Of a stretch of 16,057 nucleotides of DNA, positions 1 to 6,877 are shown piece by piece. Location: the NCBI GenBank assembly GCA_902462495.1, contig CABQCC010000034.1:1-16057 (forward strand), given 5' to 3'. Below the pieces are notes generated by a model, which was not told the DNA's origin, made no database searches, and saw only the letters and a list, made by a program, of their open reading frames with translations. Source of the DNA: an uncultured Eubacterium sp. GTDB lineage: Bacteria > Bacillota > Clostridia > Oscillospirales > Acutalibacteraceae. Numbering within the stretch: position 1 is the first letter of the stretch; every line of letters begins with the position of its first letter. A program made the position numbers and the translations under genes.

Positions 1-14
1 CACCGTAGCGGTTT

Positions 15-1478
15 TTACTTTATCGCTTCAACAATAACATGACTGCCGGGCGTATCCTTGACATGAAACCACAAATCATAGTTTTTCGCCGTTTTAAGCG
101 TCAACTTATCGTTTTGGACATTGTTTCTGCCGACAAAAATTGTGTAGCCCTCCGAAGAAACAAATTTCTTTGGCGGAAGTTTTTTCTGCTTCTGATTTTT
201 TGTGCCTGCTCTTGAAAGCAAACCGACAGAACACAGTTCATCTCTGATAGCGGTTATTTCGCTGTCAGTTTCCGCTCTTGAAAGTTCATCAATAACTGTA
301 TCAAGATAGCTTGCTTCTTCATCCGCTTCTTTAATAAAATCAAGAAGCTTGTTTTCGGCAATCTGCTTTTTGCGATAATTCTTATAATATTTCTGTGCAT
401 TCTGTGCAGGAGAAAGAGTTGGGTCAACAGGAATCCTGATTGGAGCCATATTGTCATAATAATTCTCCAAATCGTAGAACATTGCACCTTTTTCAAGACG
501 GTGGAGGTTTGCATTAATCAAGTCACCGCAGATTTTAAGTCTTTCTTTATCTGCACATTCGTCAAGTTCTCTCTTACGGTTGATTGACTTTCTTACGGCA
601 CGCTCCTTGAGGGTGTTAAGACGGTGGAACAAGTCGTTTGAACGCTGTCTTATTCTCTCAATTCTGACCTGCTCATAATAGAAATAATCAACCAAATCCG
701 AAAGGGTGTCAAAGGTTTTATATGTGCACAAATCGCCAAATTGATGTGGCATAAAATATGTGAAATCTTTTGGCTTGTCAAGAATGACAGCAGTCGGCTG
801 AGGATGATTAATATGCTCTTTCAAACCCGAAAGGCTCAAATCAAACTCAATTTCGTTGGCAACAATCGGTGATATCCCCTGAATAACCTTGCCTGCTGCC
901 TTGCCACGAGTGGTATCAAGCGACTTCATCTTCGCTTCAATGTCAGGAATACTGTCGGTCAAAATATTCATTTTGTCCTGTGCCGGTGGGAGTTTATAAG
1001 TTAACCCCGGCAAAATTTCCCTGACAGACGACTTTGTTTCGTCAATTCGCTTTACGCACTCAATAATTTTATATTTCTTGTCAACAAGGATAATGTTGCT
1101 GTACTTACCCATTATTTCAATAATAAGTCTGTACTCAACAGGGTCGCCCAAATCATTTCGTGCATCAAACACGAGAGTGAGTATTCTCTCAAATCCCTCC
1201 TGCTTGATTTCCCGAAGAATCGCACCGCAAAGAAGCTTGCGAAGAAGCATTGTGAGCATAGGCGGTTTCTTTGGATTTTCGATATATTGATTTGTAAGCT
1301 GTATTCTTGAACTGTCGGCTTTTGCGGACAAAAGGAGTTTTTCGCTTCCGTCATAAGTCCTGAAAGTGAAAAGTATTTCCTCTTTTGACGGCTGATAAAT
1401 TTTATCAACCCTGAATCCGACAACTTTAGATGCTATTTCGTTTTTTATTAAATGAAGGAATATTCCGTCAAATGCCAT
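15..1478 (-). CDS. rqcH: RqcH/NFACT family ribosome quality control protein, C-terminally truncated
   Basis: RqcH (formerly FbpA/YloA, 'fibronectin-binding protein') binds stalled 50S subunits carrying peptidyl-tRNA and directs C-terminal alanine tailing in the cytoplasm. The 487-residue product shows the NFACT-N domain (about 1-130), a helix-hairpin-helix part (about 170-230), a coiled-coil middle (about 270-420) and the start of NFACT-R (from about 440, ending in LWFHVKDTPGSHVIV). Relatives are about 570 residues, so the NFACT-R domain is cut about halfway by a TAA at 15-17. In another frame the DNA just before and after this stop reads open to the window edge (DKVKTATV), so a single-base frameshift, real or a sequencing/assembly error, is possible. 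The tRNA-binding Asp-Arg pair of B. subtilis (D97/R98) is Glu97-Arg98 here. ATG at 1478 has an AGAG-type RBS. It lies 14 nt downstream of nif3 and is the third gene of the trmK operon. The family call is secure; completeness is not. Confidence 0.9.
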   Translation of the reverse strand: MAFDGIFLHLIKNEIASKVVGFRVDKIYQPSKEEILFTFRTYDGSEKLLLSAKADSSRIQLTNQYIENPKKPPMLTMLLRKLLCGAILREIKQEGFERILTLVFDARNDLGDPVEYRLIIEIMGKYSNIILVDKKYKIIECVKRIDETKSSVREILPGLTYKLPPAQDKMNILTDSIPDIEAKMKSLDTTRGKAAGKVIQGISPIVANEIEFDLSLSGLKEHINHPQPTAVILDKPKDFTYFMPHQFGDLCTYKTFDTLSDLVDYFYYEQVRIERIRQRSNDLFHRLNTLKERAVRKSINRKRELDECADKERLKICGDLINANLHRLEKGAMFYDLENYYDNMAPIRIPVDPTLSPAQNAQKYYKNYRKKQIAENKLLDFIKEADEEASYLDTVIDELSRAETDSEITAIRDELCSVGLLSRAGTKNQKQKKLPPKKFVSSEGYTIFVGRNNVQNDKLTLKTAKNYDLWFHVKDTPGSHVIVEAIK

Positions 1479-1492
1479 AGTACATCTCTATT

Positions 1493-2239
1493 CTAAATTG
1501 ATTTTACGGGATTTTCACGAGGTGCGACAATAAATTCAACATCTGTGAAAATCTGCTCTAAATTTTCTTTAAACATAAGAAACGGCAAGTTTTCCGTTTC
1601 AAAATGACCTGCGGACACAACCGCAAAACCTACTTCTGAAGCGTCAAGCATTTCGTGATACTTCAAATCACCCGTCACAAAACAATCTGCCTTTTGAAGA
1701 GCATCAAACATAAACTCACTGCACGCACCGCCGCCGACTGCAACAGTTTTGATAAGTTTGTCGGTATCGGTATATCTGATACCTGCCGTGCCAAGCTGTT
1801 GCTCAATATATTCCGCAAAATCGTCCATACTCATCGGTGAATCAAGCGAGCCGACAACAACAAAATCATCGCAAATTGTGTAGGTATCGTTCAAGCCCAA
1901 CAATTTTGCAAGATTGGTGTTTATACCGCATTCAGCCTTGTCAAAATTTGTGTGAGCACAAAGATATGCAATATTTGAATTTATAAGATTATACACAGCC
2001 GTGTCGCTCATAACATTTTTCAATCCGCCAAAAATCAGCGGATGATGAGTGAGCACCAAATCAGCATTGACATCCTTTGCAAAGTTGACAACTGCCTTTG
2101 TGCAATCAAGCGACATAACGACCTTTTTTACTTCTTTTCTGAAATCGCCGACAAGGTGACCAGAATTGTCCCACTCTTCCTGCGATTCATAAGGTGCAAC
2201 GGAATTGATATAATCATATATATTTTTTACGGTAGTCAT
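1493..2239 (-). CDS. Nif3-like dinuclear metal centre protein (DUF34, YqfO family)
   Basis: A cytoplasmic Nif3/DUF34 protein; family members form toroidal hexamers with two metal ions per subunit. The old label 'GTP cyclohydrolase I type 2' is doubtful and the true role is unsettled. Visible metal-site motifs are LTHHPLIFGG (His65, His66), AHTNFD (His96, Asp100) and GHFETE near the C-terminus (His212, Glu216). At 248 residues it is the short form and lacks the PII-like insert that makes B. subtilis YqfO about 370 residues. The start ATG overlaps the trmK stop by 4 bp (ATGA), which implies translational coupling. The trmK-yqfO order is the same as in Bacillus and many other Firmicutes, supporting both calls. 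Confidence 0.93.
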   Translation of the reverse strand: MTTVKNIYDYINSVAPYESQEEWDNSGHLVGDFRKEVKKVVMSLDCTKAVVNFAKDVNADLVLTHHPLIFGGLKNVMSDTAVYNLINSNIAYLCAHTNFDKAECGINTNLAKLLGLNDTYTICDDFVVVGSLDSPMSMDDFAEYIEQQLGTAGIRYTDTDKLIKTVAVGGGACSEFMFDALQKADCFVTGDLKYHEMLDASEVGFAVVSAGHFETENLPFLMFKENLEQIFTDVEFIVAPRENPVKSI

Positions 2240-2868
2240 ATTTTTTCCTCAATAGCTTTTATCAAATCATCGAGGCAAAGCCCCGACTTTTGCTTATTCT
2301 TCAAATAAACGAGCAAATGCTCAAAGTATTCTTTATCGCTAAAATCGGTAATTGCCCCCAAATAATAATCAATCTGTGATTTTTCCGCAACTGTGCCTGA
2401 ATAATCGGCTGAAAATATGCTGTAATGATGCCTGCCGTCTGCAACAATAATGTCTTTTGTTATTTCAAAGCCGTTGTCATATAGCCACTTTCTCGCAATT
2501 TCAGGGTGAGTCATAGGATTAAGAATGATTATCTTTGACCGAATATTCTCAGCTTTTGAAAGAATATCCGCAATCAACTCTCCGCCCATTCCCGCAATAA
2601 TAACGGTGTTGAAATCTTCCCAAACTTCCTGCAAGCCGTTTGACAAGACGCATTTGATTTTGTCATCAAGACCCGATTGAGAAACAAGAAAACGGCAAGA
2701 ATTAAGAGGTGCTTCGTTTATATCGCAAGCGACCGCTCTTTGGCATATTTGATTTTCAACAAGATACACAGGAATATAGCCGTGGTCAGTGCCCACATCA
2801 ACGGGAACACTTCCCTTTTGAACCATATCGGCTATCGCCTGCAAGCGTTTTGTCAATTTAACCATCAA
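2236..2868 (-). CDS. trmK: tRNA (adenine(22)-N1)-methyltransferase TrmK
   Basis: TrmK methylates N1 of A22 in the tRNA D-loop using S-adenosylmethionine. The 210-residue product has the class I methyltransferase motif I, VDVGTDHGYIP (about residues 23-33), the acidic loop CDINEAP ending beta-2, IIAGMGG, and NPMTHPE, which is typical of the TrmK/YqfN family. Two start codons are possible: TTG at 2868 or ATG at 2865. An in-frame TAA directly precedes the TTG. The only clear Shine-Dalgarno (GGAG at 2880-2883) lies 11 nt from the TTG and 14 nt from the ATG, so neither start is ruled out; they differ by one residue. First gene of the trmK-nif3-rqcH operon, with its own near-consensus promoter about 35 bp upstream. 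Confidence 0.92.
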   Translation of the reverse strand: MMVKLTKRLQAIADMVQKGSVPVDVGTDHGYIPVYLVENQICQRAVACDINEAPLNSCRFLVSQSGLDDKIKCVLSNGLQEVWEDFNTVIIAGMGGELIADILSKAENIRSKIIILNPMTHPEIARKWLYDNGFEITKDIIVADGRHHYSIFSADYSGTVAEKSQIDYYLGAITDFSDKEYFEHLLVYLKNKQKSGLCLDDLIKAIEEKI

Positions 2869-2901
2869 TTACCATAATACTCCATTATATTAATATTTTA
2901 T

Positions 2902-2930
2902 ATTATAATATATATTGTGCATATTTGCAA
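2902..2930 (-). promoter_or_regulatory. sigma-A type promoter of the trmK-nif3-rqcH operon
   Basis: On the minus strand, TTGCAA (2925-2930) and TATAAT (2902-2907) are separated by exactly 17 bp. Predicted transcription start is near 2895, giving a leader of about 27-30 nt to the trmK start. The only gap upstream of trmK holds this element and the divergent promoter for the plus-strand gene. Confidence 0.8.
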
Positions 2931-2937
2931 GTAATGT

Positions 2938-2966
2938 TTGCAAGATGAAAAAATATGTGCTAATAT
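2938..2966 (+). promoter_or_regulatory. sigma-A type promoter of the DUF4364-like gene
   Basis: TTGCAA (2938-2943) and TAATAT (2961-2966) are separated by 17 bp, with an extended -10 TG at 2958-2959. Predicted start is near 2973, about 25 nt before the ATG at 2998. It lies back to back with the trmK promoter; the two -35 boxes are only 7 bp apart, so one bound protein could affect both. Confidence 0.75.
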
Positions 2967-2997
2967 ATAGAGCAGAAATACAAAAAGAGGTAACAAA

Positions 2998-3579
2998 ATG
3001 AACGAAAACACAGAAAAAATTATCGAGCCTAAATTGCGATTTGACGCCTTTATGGCAAATGTCAAAGACGGCGGTCTGCGCAGCGTAAGTTCAATATATA
3101 TGCTTGTTTGCTACATAGTTGCAAATATGAACAAAAGAGTAAGTGCCGCTACAATCATTGAGGCTGTCAACGATGCAATGATTGCGAATTATTTTGAAAT
3201 CTCGGATGCGGTCAACAAACTCATAAAAGCAGGAACAATCAACGAGGACGAAAATAAAATGCTCTATATGGACGAGCAAGATGTCAAGGAAATTGCCCTC
3301 ATTGAAAAAGACCTCCCGTTAACCATAAGACAACGAAGCATAAAGGCTTGCCAAAAGGTTATTGCAAGAGAATCATATAAGCGTGAAAACAAAGTTATAT
3401 GCGAAAAAGTAGACGGCGGATACAAACTTCATCTCAAAGTCAGCGACAACACAACGGACTTTATGAATCTTGAACTTTTTGCAGTAACCGACACACAGGC
3501 GGAACTTATAAAAGACAAATTCATCTCTGACCCCGCAACAGTGTACGAAACCCTTATTGACGCAATTTTTAATAACTAA
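2998..3579 (+). CDS. DUF4364-like protein of unknown function
   Basis: A 193-residue soluble protein with no signal peptide or membrane segment. It resembles DUF4364 proteins of Clostridia: an N-terminal stretch matching SSIYMLVCYIVANMNKRVS followed by a helix-rich region with NYFEISDAVNKLIKAGTI, which looks like a winged-helix type DNA-binding fold (inference). The C-terminal half (about 125-193) is probably an alpha/beta domain ending in a helix. No catalytic motif is visible and the family's function is not known; a regulatory role is only a guess. ATG at 2998 has an AGAGG RBS with a 7-nt spacer and its own promoter. It is monocistronic, ending at a strong terminator. It lies divergent from the trmK operon. 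Confidence 0.75.
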   Translation: MNENTEKIIEPKLRFDAFMANVKDGGLRSVSSIYMLVCYIVANMNKRVSAATIIEAVNDAMIANYFEISDAVNKLIKAGTINEDENKMLYMDEQDVKEIALIEKDLPLTIRQRSIKACQKVIARESYKRENKVICEKVDGGYKLHLKVSDNTTDFMNLELFAVTDTQAELIKDKFISDPATVYETLIDAIFNN

Positions 3580-3599
3580 ACTTTACTAAACAGTACAGT

Positions 3600-3642
3600 A
3601 AAACGGTGTAGTCCAACTAAATGGATTACACCGTTTTTTATT
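3600..3642. terminator. intrinsic terminator between the convergent DUF4364-like gene and mgtA
   Basis: ACGGTGTAGTCC (3603-3614) pairs with GGATTACACCGT (3623-3634), a 12-bp stem with one G-U wobble and an 8-nt loop. A run of six T (3635 onward in TTTTTT-A-TTATTTT) follows on the plus strand. Read on the minus strand the same stem is followed by TTTTACTG, so it may also stop mgtA transcription, less efficiently. Confidence 0.88.
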
Positions 3643-3660
3643 ATTTTCATTACTATTTAA

Positions 3661-6375
3661 TTAAAGAAGTTCACCGTATTTCTTTACAAAAACCCTCTTT
3701 ACGATTGTTACAAGGCACATATACGCAAAGATGATTCCGGCAAGATATGCAAAATAAATTGCAGGCAACGCTGTCAAACCGATTGCAGTTCCAAGTGGAG
3801 TGAACGGAATAGCTGTCAAAGCGAAAATCCCCATAAAAGTAAGAGTTGTAACCGGAAGTGACGCTCTGCTTTGAACAAACGGAATTTTTGGTGTTCTGAT
3901 CATATGAATTACGAGAGTTTGACTCCACATTGATTCAACAAACCAACCTGTTTGGAACAGTGCCATAAACACAAGCTGACCGTTTGCACCAAGATTTTTA
4001 TATGCTCCGTCACATACAAGAGGGCAAATTACAAAATACATCAGTGCATATGTAACTATGTCAAAAACAGAACTTGTTAGTCCAATCCAAACCATAAATC
4101 TGCCAATACCCGAAGCATCCCACTTGCGTGGCTTTTTGAGAAATTCCTTGTCTACATTATCCCACGGAATTGCAATACAGGAAATATCATAAATAAGATT
4201 GAGCAAAATCAAATGGATAGATTCCATAGGCAAGAACGGAAGAAACGCACTTGCAACCAAAACAGAAAACATATTGCCAAAGTTTGATGATGCGGTCATC
4301 TTGATATATTTAATCATATTGGCATAAGTTTTTCTGCCCTCAATAATTCCGTCACGAAGAACGGACAAGTCTTTTTCAAGCAGAATAACATCAGCACTTT
4401 CTTTTGCGATGTCAACGGCTGTGTCAACACTGATTCCGACATCGCTGACTTTCATTGCAGGCGCATCATTGATGCCGTCACCCATATATCCGACTGTGTG
4501 ACCATTGTCACGAAGTGCAGTAACAACTCTCGCCTTTTCAGTTGGTGAAAGTTTTGCAAAAACAGTTGTTTTTTCGGCAACTTCTCGGAGCTTTTCATCG
4601 CTCATATAATCCAAATCGGAACCGAGAATAACATTTTTAACAGGTAATCCGATTTGTCTGCAAATACAAGCGGTGACTTTTTCGTTATCCCCTGTGAGAA
4701 TTTTTACAGAAACGCCGTTTTCACGCAACGCCTTGATAGCATTTGCAGTTATTTCCTTTGGCGGGTCAAGAAATGCCAAGTATCCGATGAGCACCATATC
4801 CTGTTCATCGGCAACCGAGAACTCACCAACAGGCGCAAAATCTGTTTTGTGTGCAACTCCAAGCACTCTCATTCCGTCGTTATTGAGCTTGTTCACTCTG
4901 TCGAGCACAAGTTCTCTCATTTCATCGGTCAACGGAACAATGGTGTCGTTGTATTCAACAAAACCTGAAACAGAAAGCATTTCCTCAACAGCACCCTTTG
5001 TAATCATTTGTGTTTTGCCGTTGATATCCTGAACAACAACGCTCATTCTTCTGCGTTCAAAATCAAACGGAATTTCGTCAATTTTTGTATAAATTCTATC
5101 AAGTCCAAGCAAGGAATCGTTGCTTTTCTTAAGTTCATTTGCCTTTTCAATGATGGCAATATCCATCAGGTTTTTCAAGCCTGTTTGATAAAAACTATTC
5201 AAAAAAGCGTGACGGAGAACTCTGTCATTTTCGTTTCCCATAAGGTCGATATGCTTTTCAAGGACAACCTTGTTTTGAGTTAAAGTGCCTGTTTTGTCCG
5301 TGCAAAGTATATCAACCGAACCTAAATTTTGAATAGAATTCAGTTTTTTGATAATAACCTTTTTCTTGCCCATTGATACAGCACCTTTTGCAAGGCAGGT
5401 GGTTACTATCATAGGGAGCATTTCAGGTGTAAGTCCTACTGCAACCGAAATTGCAAACAGCACAGCTTCAAGCCAGTTGCCTTTTGTGAATCCGTTGATG
5501 AAAAGAACAACAGGAACCATCACAAGCATAAAGCGAATCAACACCCAAGACACTGAATTTACACCCTTTTCAAAGGTGGTTTTTGCAGGCTTTTCGTTGA
5601 GAGTTTGAGCAGTTTCACCAAGCATTGTGTCGTCACCGACTGCAACAGCAACGGCAATTCCGCTACCGCTGACAACAGTGCTGCCCATAAATGCAAGGCA
5701 GGTGCTTTCAGTCAATTTTGTATTTTCCTGACAATCGGCAGTTTTCTCAACCAGCTCGCTCTCGCCTGTCAATGCAGATTGATTGATAAACAAATCTTTT
5801 GCATTGATAACTCTAACATCGGCAGGAACTAAATCACCTGCTGAAAAACAGATGATATCACCAACAACAATTTCATCAACAGGGATTTCCTCTTTTTCGG
5901 CATTTGCTCTTTTAATGCAAGCCGTTGTTTCAATCATTTCGTTCAGTTTTTCCGAAGCTCGTTCGCTTCTTTCCTCTTGAATAAAACGGAGAAAACCGGA
6001 AATCAACACCATTACGCTGATGATAATTACAGTGATAGGGTTCTTATCGCCAGGCTCTGCAAAAATGATATCGGTAAATGCAGAAACAATTGCAAGCACG
6101 ATAAGAACTAAAGTAAACGGATTGATAAAAGCTCCGTAAAGCCTTTTAATTAACGAGTTTTTGTTTGAACTTGTAACAACATTTTTGCCGTAAATGTCCT
6201 CTGATTCTTCAACCTTGTTTTCAGTCAAACCGTCAAGGGATGTGTTGAAATAATCAAGTACAGAGTTTACATCCGACCTAACGGTCATAGCCAATCTCTC
6301 GTTGATTTTGTCTCTTTTAACAATGTTTTCAGCAAATTGTTGCTTCAAAACTCTTTCATTCAAATTCTTCTTCAT
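3661..6375 (-). CDS. mgtA: magnesium-translocating P-type ATPase MgtA
   Basis: MgtA is a P3B-type ATPase of the plasma membrane that drives Mg2+ uptake with ATP. The 904-residue product is full length (E. coli MgtA is 898). Motifs in order: two N-terminal membrane helices (about 84-128), actuator TGES (203-206), TM4 motif VGLTPEMLP (about 313-321), phosphorylation site DKTGTLT (Asp360), TGDNEK, hinge motif GDGINDAP, and a C-terminal bundle of membrane helices. The start is set by a perfect AGGAGG (6385-6390) nine bases before ATG 6375; an in-frame ATG at 6417 would add 14 residues but has no RBS. The long leader carries an M-box riboswitch, so expression should rise when Mg2+ is scarce. Monocistronic, although the upstream FliB-type operon could read through into its leader. 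Confidence 0.96.
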   Translation of the reverse strand: MKKNLNERVLKQQFAENIVKRDKINERLAMTVRSDVNSVLDYFNTSLDGLTENKVEESEDIYGKNVVTSSNKNSLIKRLYGAFINPFTLVLIVLAIVSAFTDIIFAEPGDKNPITVIIISVMVLISGFLRFIQEERSERASEKLNEMIETTACIKRANAEKEEIPVDEIVVGDIICFSAGDLVPADVRVINAKDLFINQSALTGESELVEKTADCQENTKLTESTCLAFMGSTVVSGSGIAVAVAVGDDTMLGETAQTLNEKPAKTTFEKGVNSVSWVLIRFMLVMVPVVLFINGFTKGNWLEAVLFAISVAVGLTPEMLPMIVTTCLAKGAVSMGKKKVIIKKLNSIQNLGSVDILCTDKTGTLTQNKVVLEKHIDLMGNENDRVLRHAFLNSFYQTGLKNLMDIAIIEKANELKKSNDSLLGLDRIYTKIDEIPFDFERRRMSVVVQDINGKTQMITKGAVEEMLSVSGFVEYNDTIVPLTDEMRELVLDRVNKLNNDGMRVLGVAHKTDFAPVGEFSVADEQDMVLIGYLAFLDPPKEITANAIKALRENGVSVKILTGDNEKVTACICRQIGLPVKNVILGSDLDYMSDEKLREVAEKTTVFAKLSPTEKARVVTALRDNGHTVGYMGDGINDAPAMKVSDVGISVDTAVDIAKESADVILLEKDLSVLRDGIIEGRKTYANMIKYIKMTASSNFGNMFSVLVASAFLPFLPMESIHLILLNLIYDISCIAIPWDNVDKEFLKKPRKWDASGIGRFMVWIGLTSSVFDIVTYALMYFVICPLVCDGAYKNLGANGQLVFMALFQTGWFVESMWSQTLVIHMIRTPKIPFVQSRASLPVTTLTFMGIFALTAIPFTPLGTAIGLTALPAIYFAYLAGIIFAYMCLVTIVKRVFVKKYGELL

Positions 6376-6384
6376 TGGTCTTTT

Positions 6385-6390
6385 CCTCCT
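6385..6390 (-). promoter_or_regulatory. mgtA ribosome binding site that decides the start
   Basis: AGGAGG on the minus strand, nine bases before ATG 6375 (MKKNLNER). It lies downstream of the alternative in-frame ATG at 6417, so translation from 6417 would run through it. This favours the 904-residue form. Confidence 0.85.
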
Positions 6391-6441
6391 AAAAATAGTT
6401 TTTTGAGCAGTGCTCATACAACTATGGGGAGCAGACGCAAT

Positions 6442-6463
6442 CTAAAAGGCAAAGTTATTGCCT
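6442..6463 (-). terminator. hairpin overlapping the stop of the leader ORF, possible attenuator
   Basis: On the minus strand AGGCAA and TTGCCT form a perfect 6-bp stem around a 5-nt loop, followed by a short T run (TTTT including the last stem base). The 5' arm is formed by the last two sense codons of the 34-codon leader ORF and the loop begins with its TAA stop. A ribosome at the stop would cover the hairpin. The T tract is weak, so true termination is uncertain. Confidence 0.35.
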
Positions 6464-6559
6464 AAATTTGTTCGACTGAAGAAAAACGACAGCCGAGATA
6501 TTAAGTTTTGTTATACTTCGCCCTTTGGATTCTGCGTTTTTACTTCCCACATTGTCCAT
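6455..6559 (-). CDS. candidate 34-residue leader peptide in the mgtA 5' UTR
   Basis: Between the riboswitch terminator and mgtA lies a small ORF with a good RBS (GTGAGGTG, 7-8 nt before ATG 6559). It encodes 34 residues, beginning MDNVGSKNAESKGR and ending LQSNKFRQ, with stop TAA at 6455-6457. The peptide is basic and has no membrane segment. It uses several codons that are probably uncommon here (GGG, CGA, ATA, AGG). Enteric mgtA has a short leader ORF (mgtL) as a second control layer, but this peptide does not resemble a proline-rich MgtL and I recognise no family. Two possible hairpins fall within it or at its end. It may be a translated regulator, or an ORF by chance. Confidence 0.45.
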   Translation of the reverse strand: MDNVGSKNAESKGRSITKLNISAVVFLQSNKFRQ

Positions 6560-6584
6560 TTTTCTTCACCTCACATTAAAAATT

Positions 6585-6625
6585 ATTAAAATAAAAACCA
6601 TACATCCCAAAACGGAAATATGGTT
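6585..6625 (-). terminator. riboswitch expression platform: intrinsic terminator upstream of mgtA
   Basis: On the minus strand, downstream of the M-box, AACCATA (6619-6625) pairs with TATGGTT (6596-6602). The enclosed TTCC/GGGA can extend the stem inside the loop, and a T-rich tract (TTTTTATTTT) follows. The position right after the aptamer fits Mg2+-dependent termination as known for the Bacillus ykoK M-box. Confidence 0.7.
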
Positions 6626-6642
6626 AAAATTCATACATAAAA

Positions 6643-6815
6643 CAAAGCGCCACATGCAATTGAGCCTTGCTATTCCGTTTGGGCTTTAGCTCAAAAGGGC
6701 GGTGAAACTGCATTAGTCAACGCCTTGATACGACGATAACTGTTCAAACCAACTAGTGATGTCTCCATCGCTTTGCGGCAGCAGTCCATATCCCTTAAGT
6801 AGCCTCACTTATCGG
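6643..6815 (-). ncRNA. M-box (ykoK leader) Mg2+ riboswitch
   Basis: The minus strand carries the conserved M-box blocks in order: GTGAGGCT near the 5' end, GCCGCAAAGCG, GGTTTGAACAG, ATCGTCGTATCAAGGCG, ACTAATGCAG, TTTCACCGCCC, AAAGCCC and AATTGCATGTGGCGC at the 3' end. M-box RNAs fold compactly when several Mg2+ ions bind and then favour termination, shutting off Mg2+ transporter genes. It sits directly upstream of mgtA on the same strand, with a consensus promoter on its 5' side and a terminator on its 3' side. Exact ends are approximate. Confidence 0.95.
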
Positions 6816-6831
6816 ATATTTATTTGTGTAC

Positions 6832-6860
6832 ATTATATACCTGCACACATAGCTTGTCAA
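6832..6860 (-). promoter_or_regulatory. consensus promoter of the M-box/mgtA transcript
   Basis: Minus strand TTGACA (6855-6860), 17-bp spacer, TATAAT (6832-6837): a full consensus sigma-A promoter. Predicted start is near 6825, about 10 nt before the first riboswitch block. It lies 18 bp past the stop of the upstream FliB-type gene, with no terminator visible between them. Confidence 0.9.
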
Positions 6861-6877
6861 CCGAAAATTGAAAAATA

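Noticed and set aside
2858..2875. Five-codon ORF (ATG at 2875) overlapping the trmK start, with GGAG at good spacing
   Set aside because: Too short to support as a gene; may affect trmK initiation but nothing more in the sequence argues for it.
4654..5608. Several open frames of about 80-120 codons on the plus strand opposite mgtA
   Set aside because: They are antisense shadows of a strongly conserved coding region, with no RBS, promoter or recognisable domain.
6376..6417. Longer mgtA form starting at ATG 6417 (14 extra residues)
   Set aside because: No RBS before it, while a perfect AGGAGG precedes ATG 6375 and the extra residues do not look like part of the family N-terminus.
6401..6420. 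TGAGC-ACT-GCTCA palindrome just before the mgtA RBS as a terminator
   Set aside because: It is followed by A residues, not T, on the mgtA strand; it may be a minor hairpin or chance.
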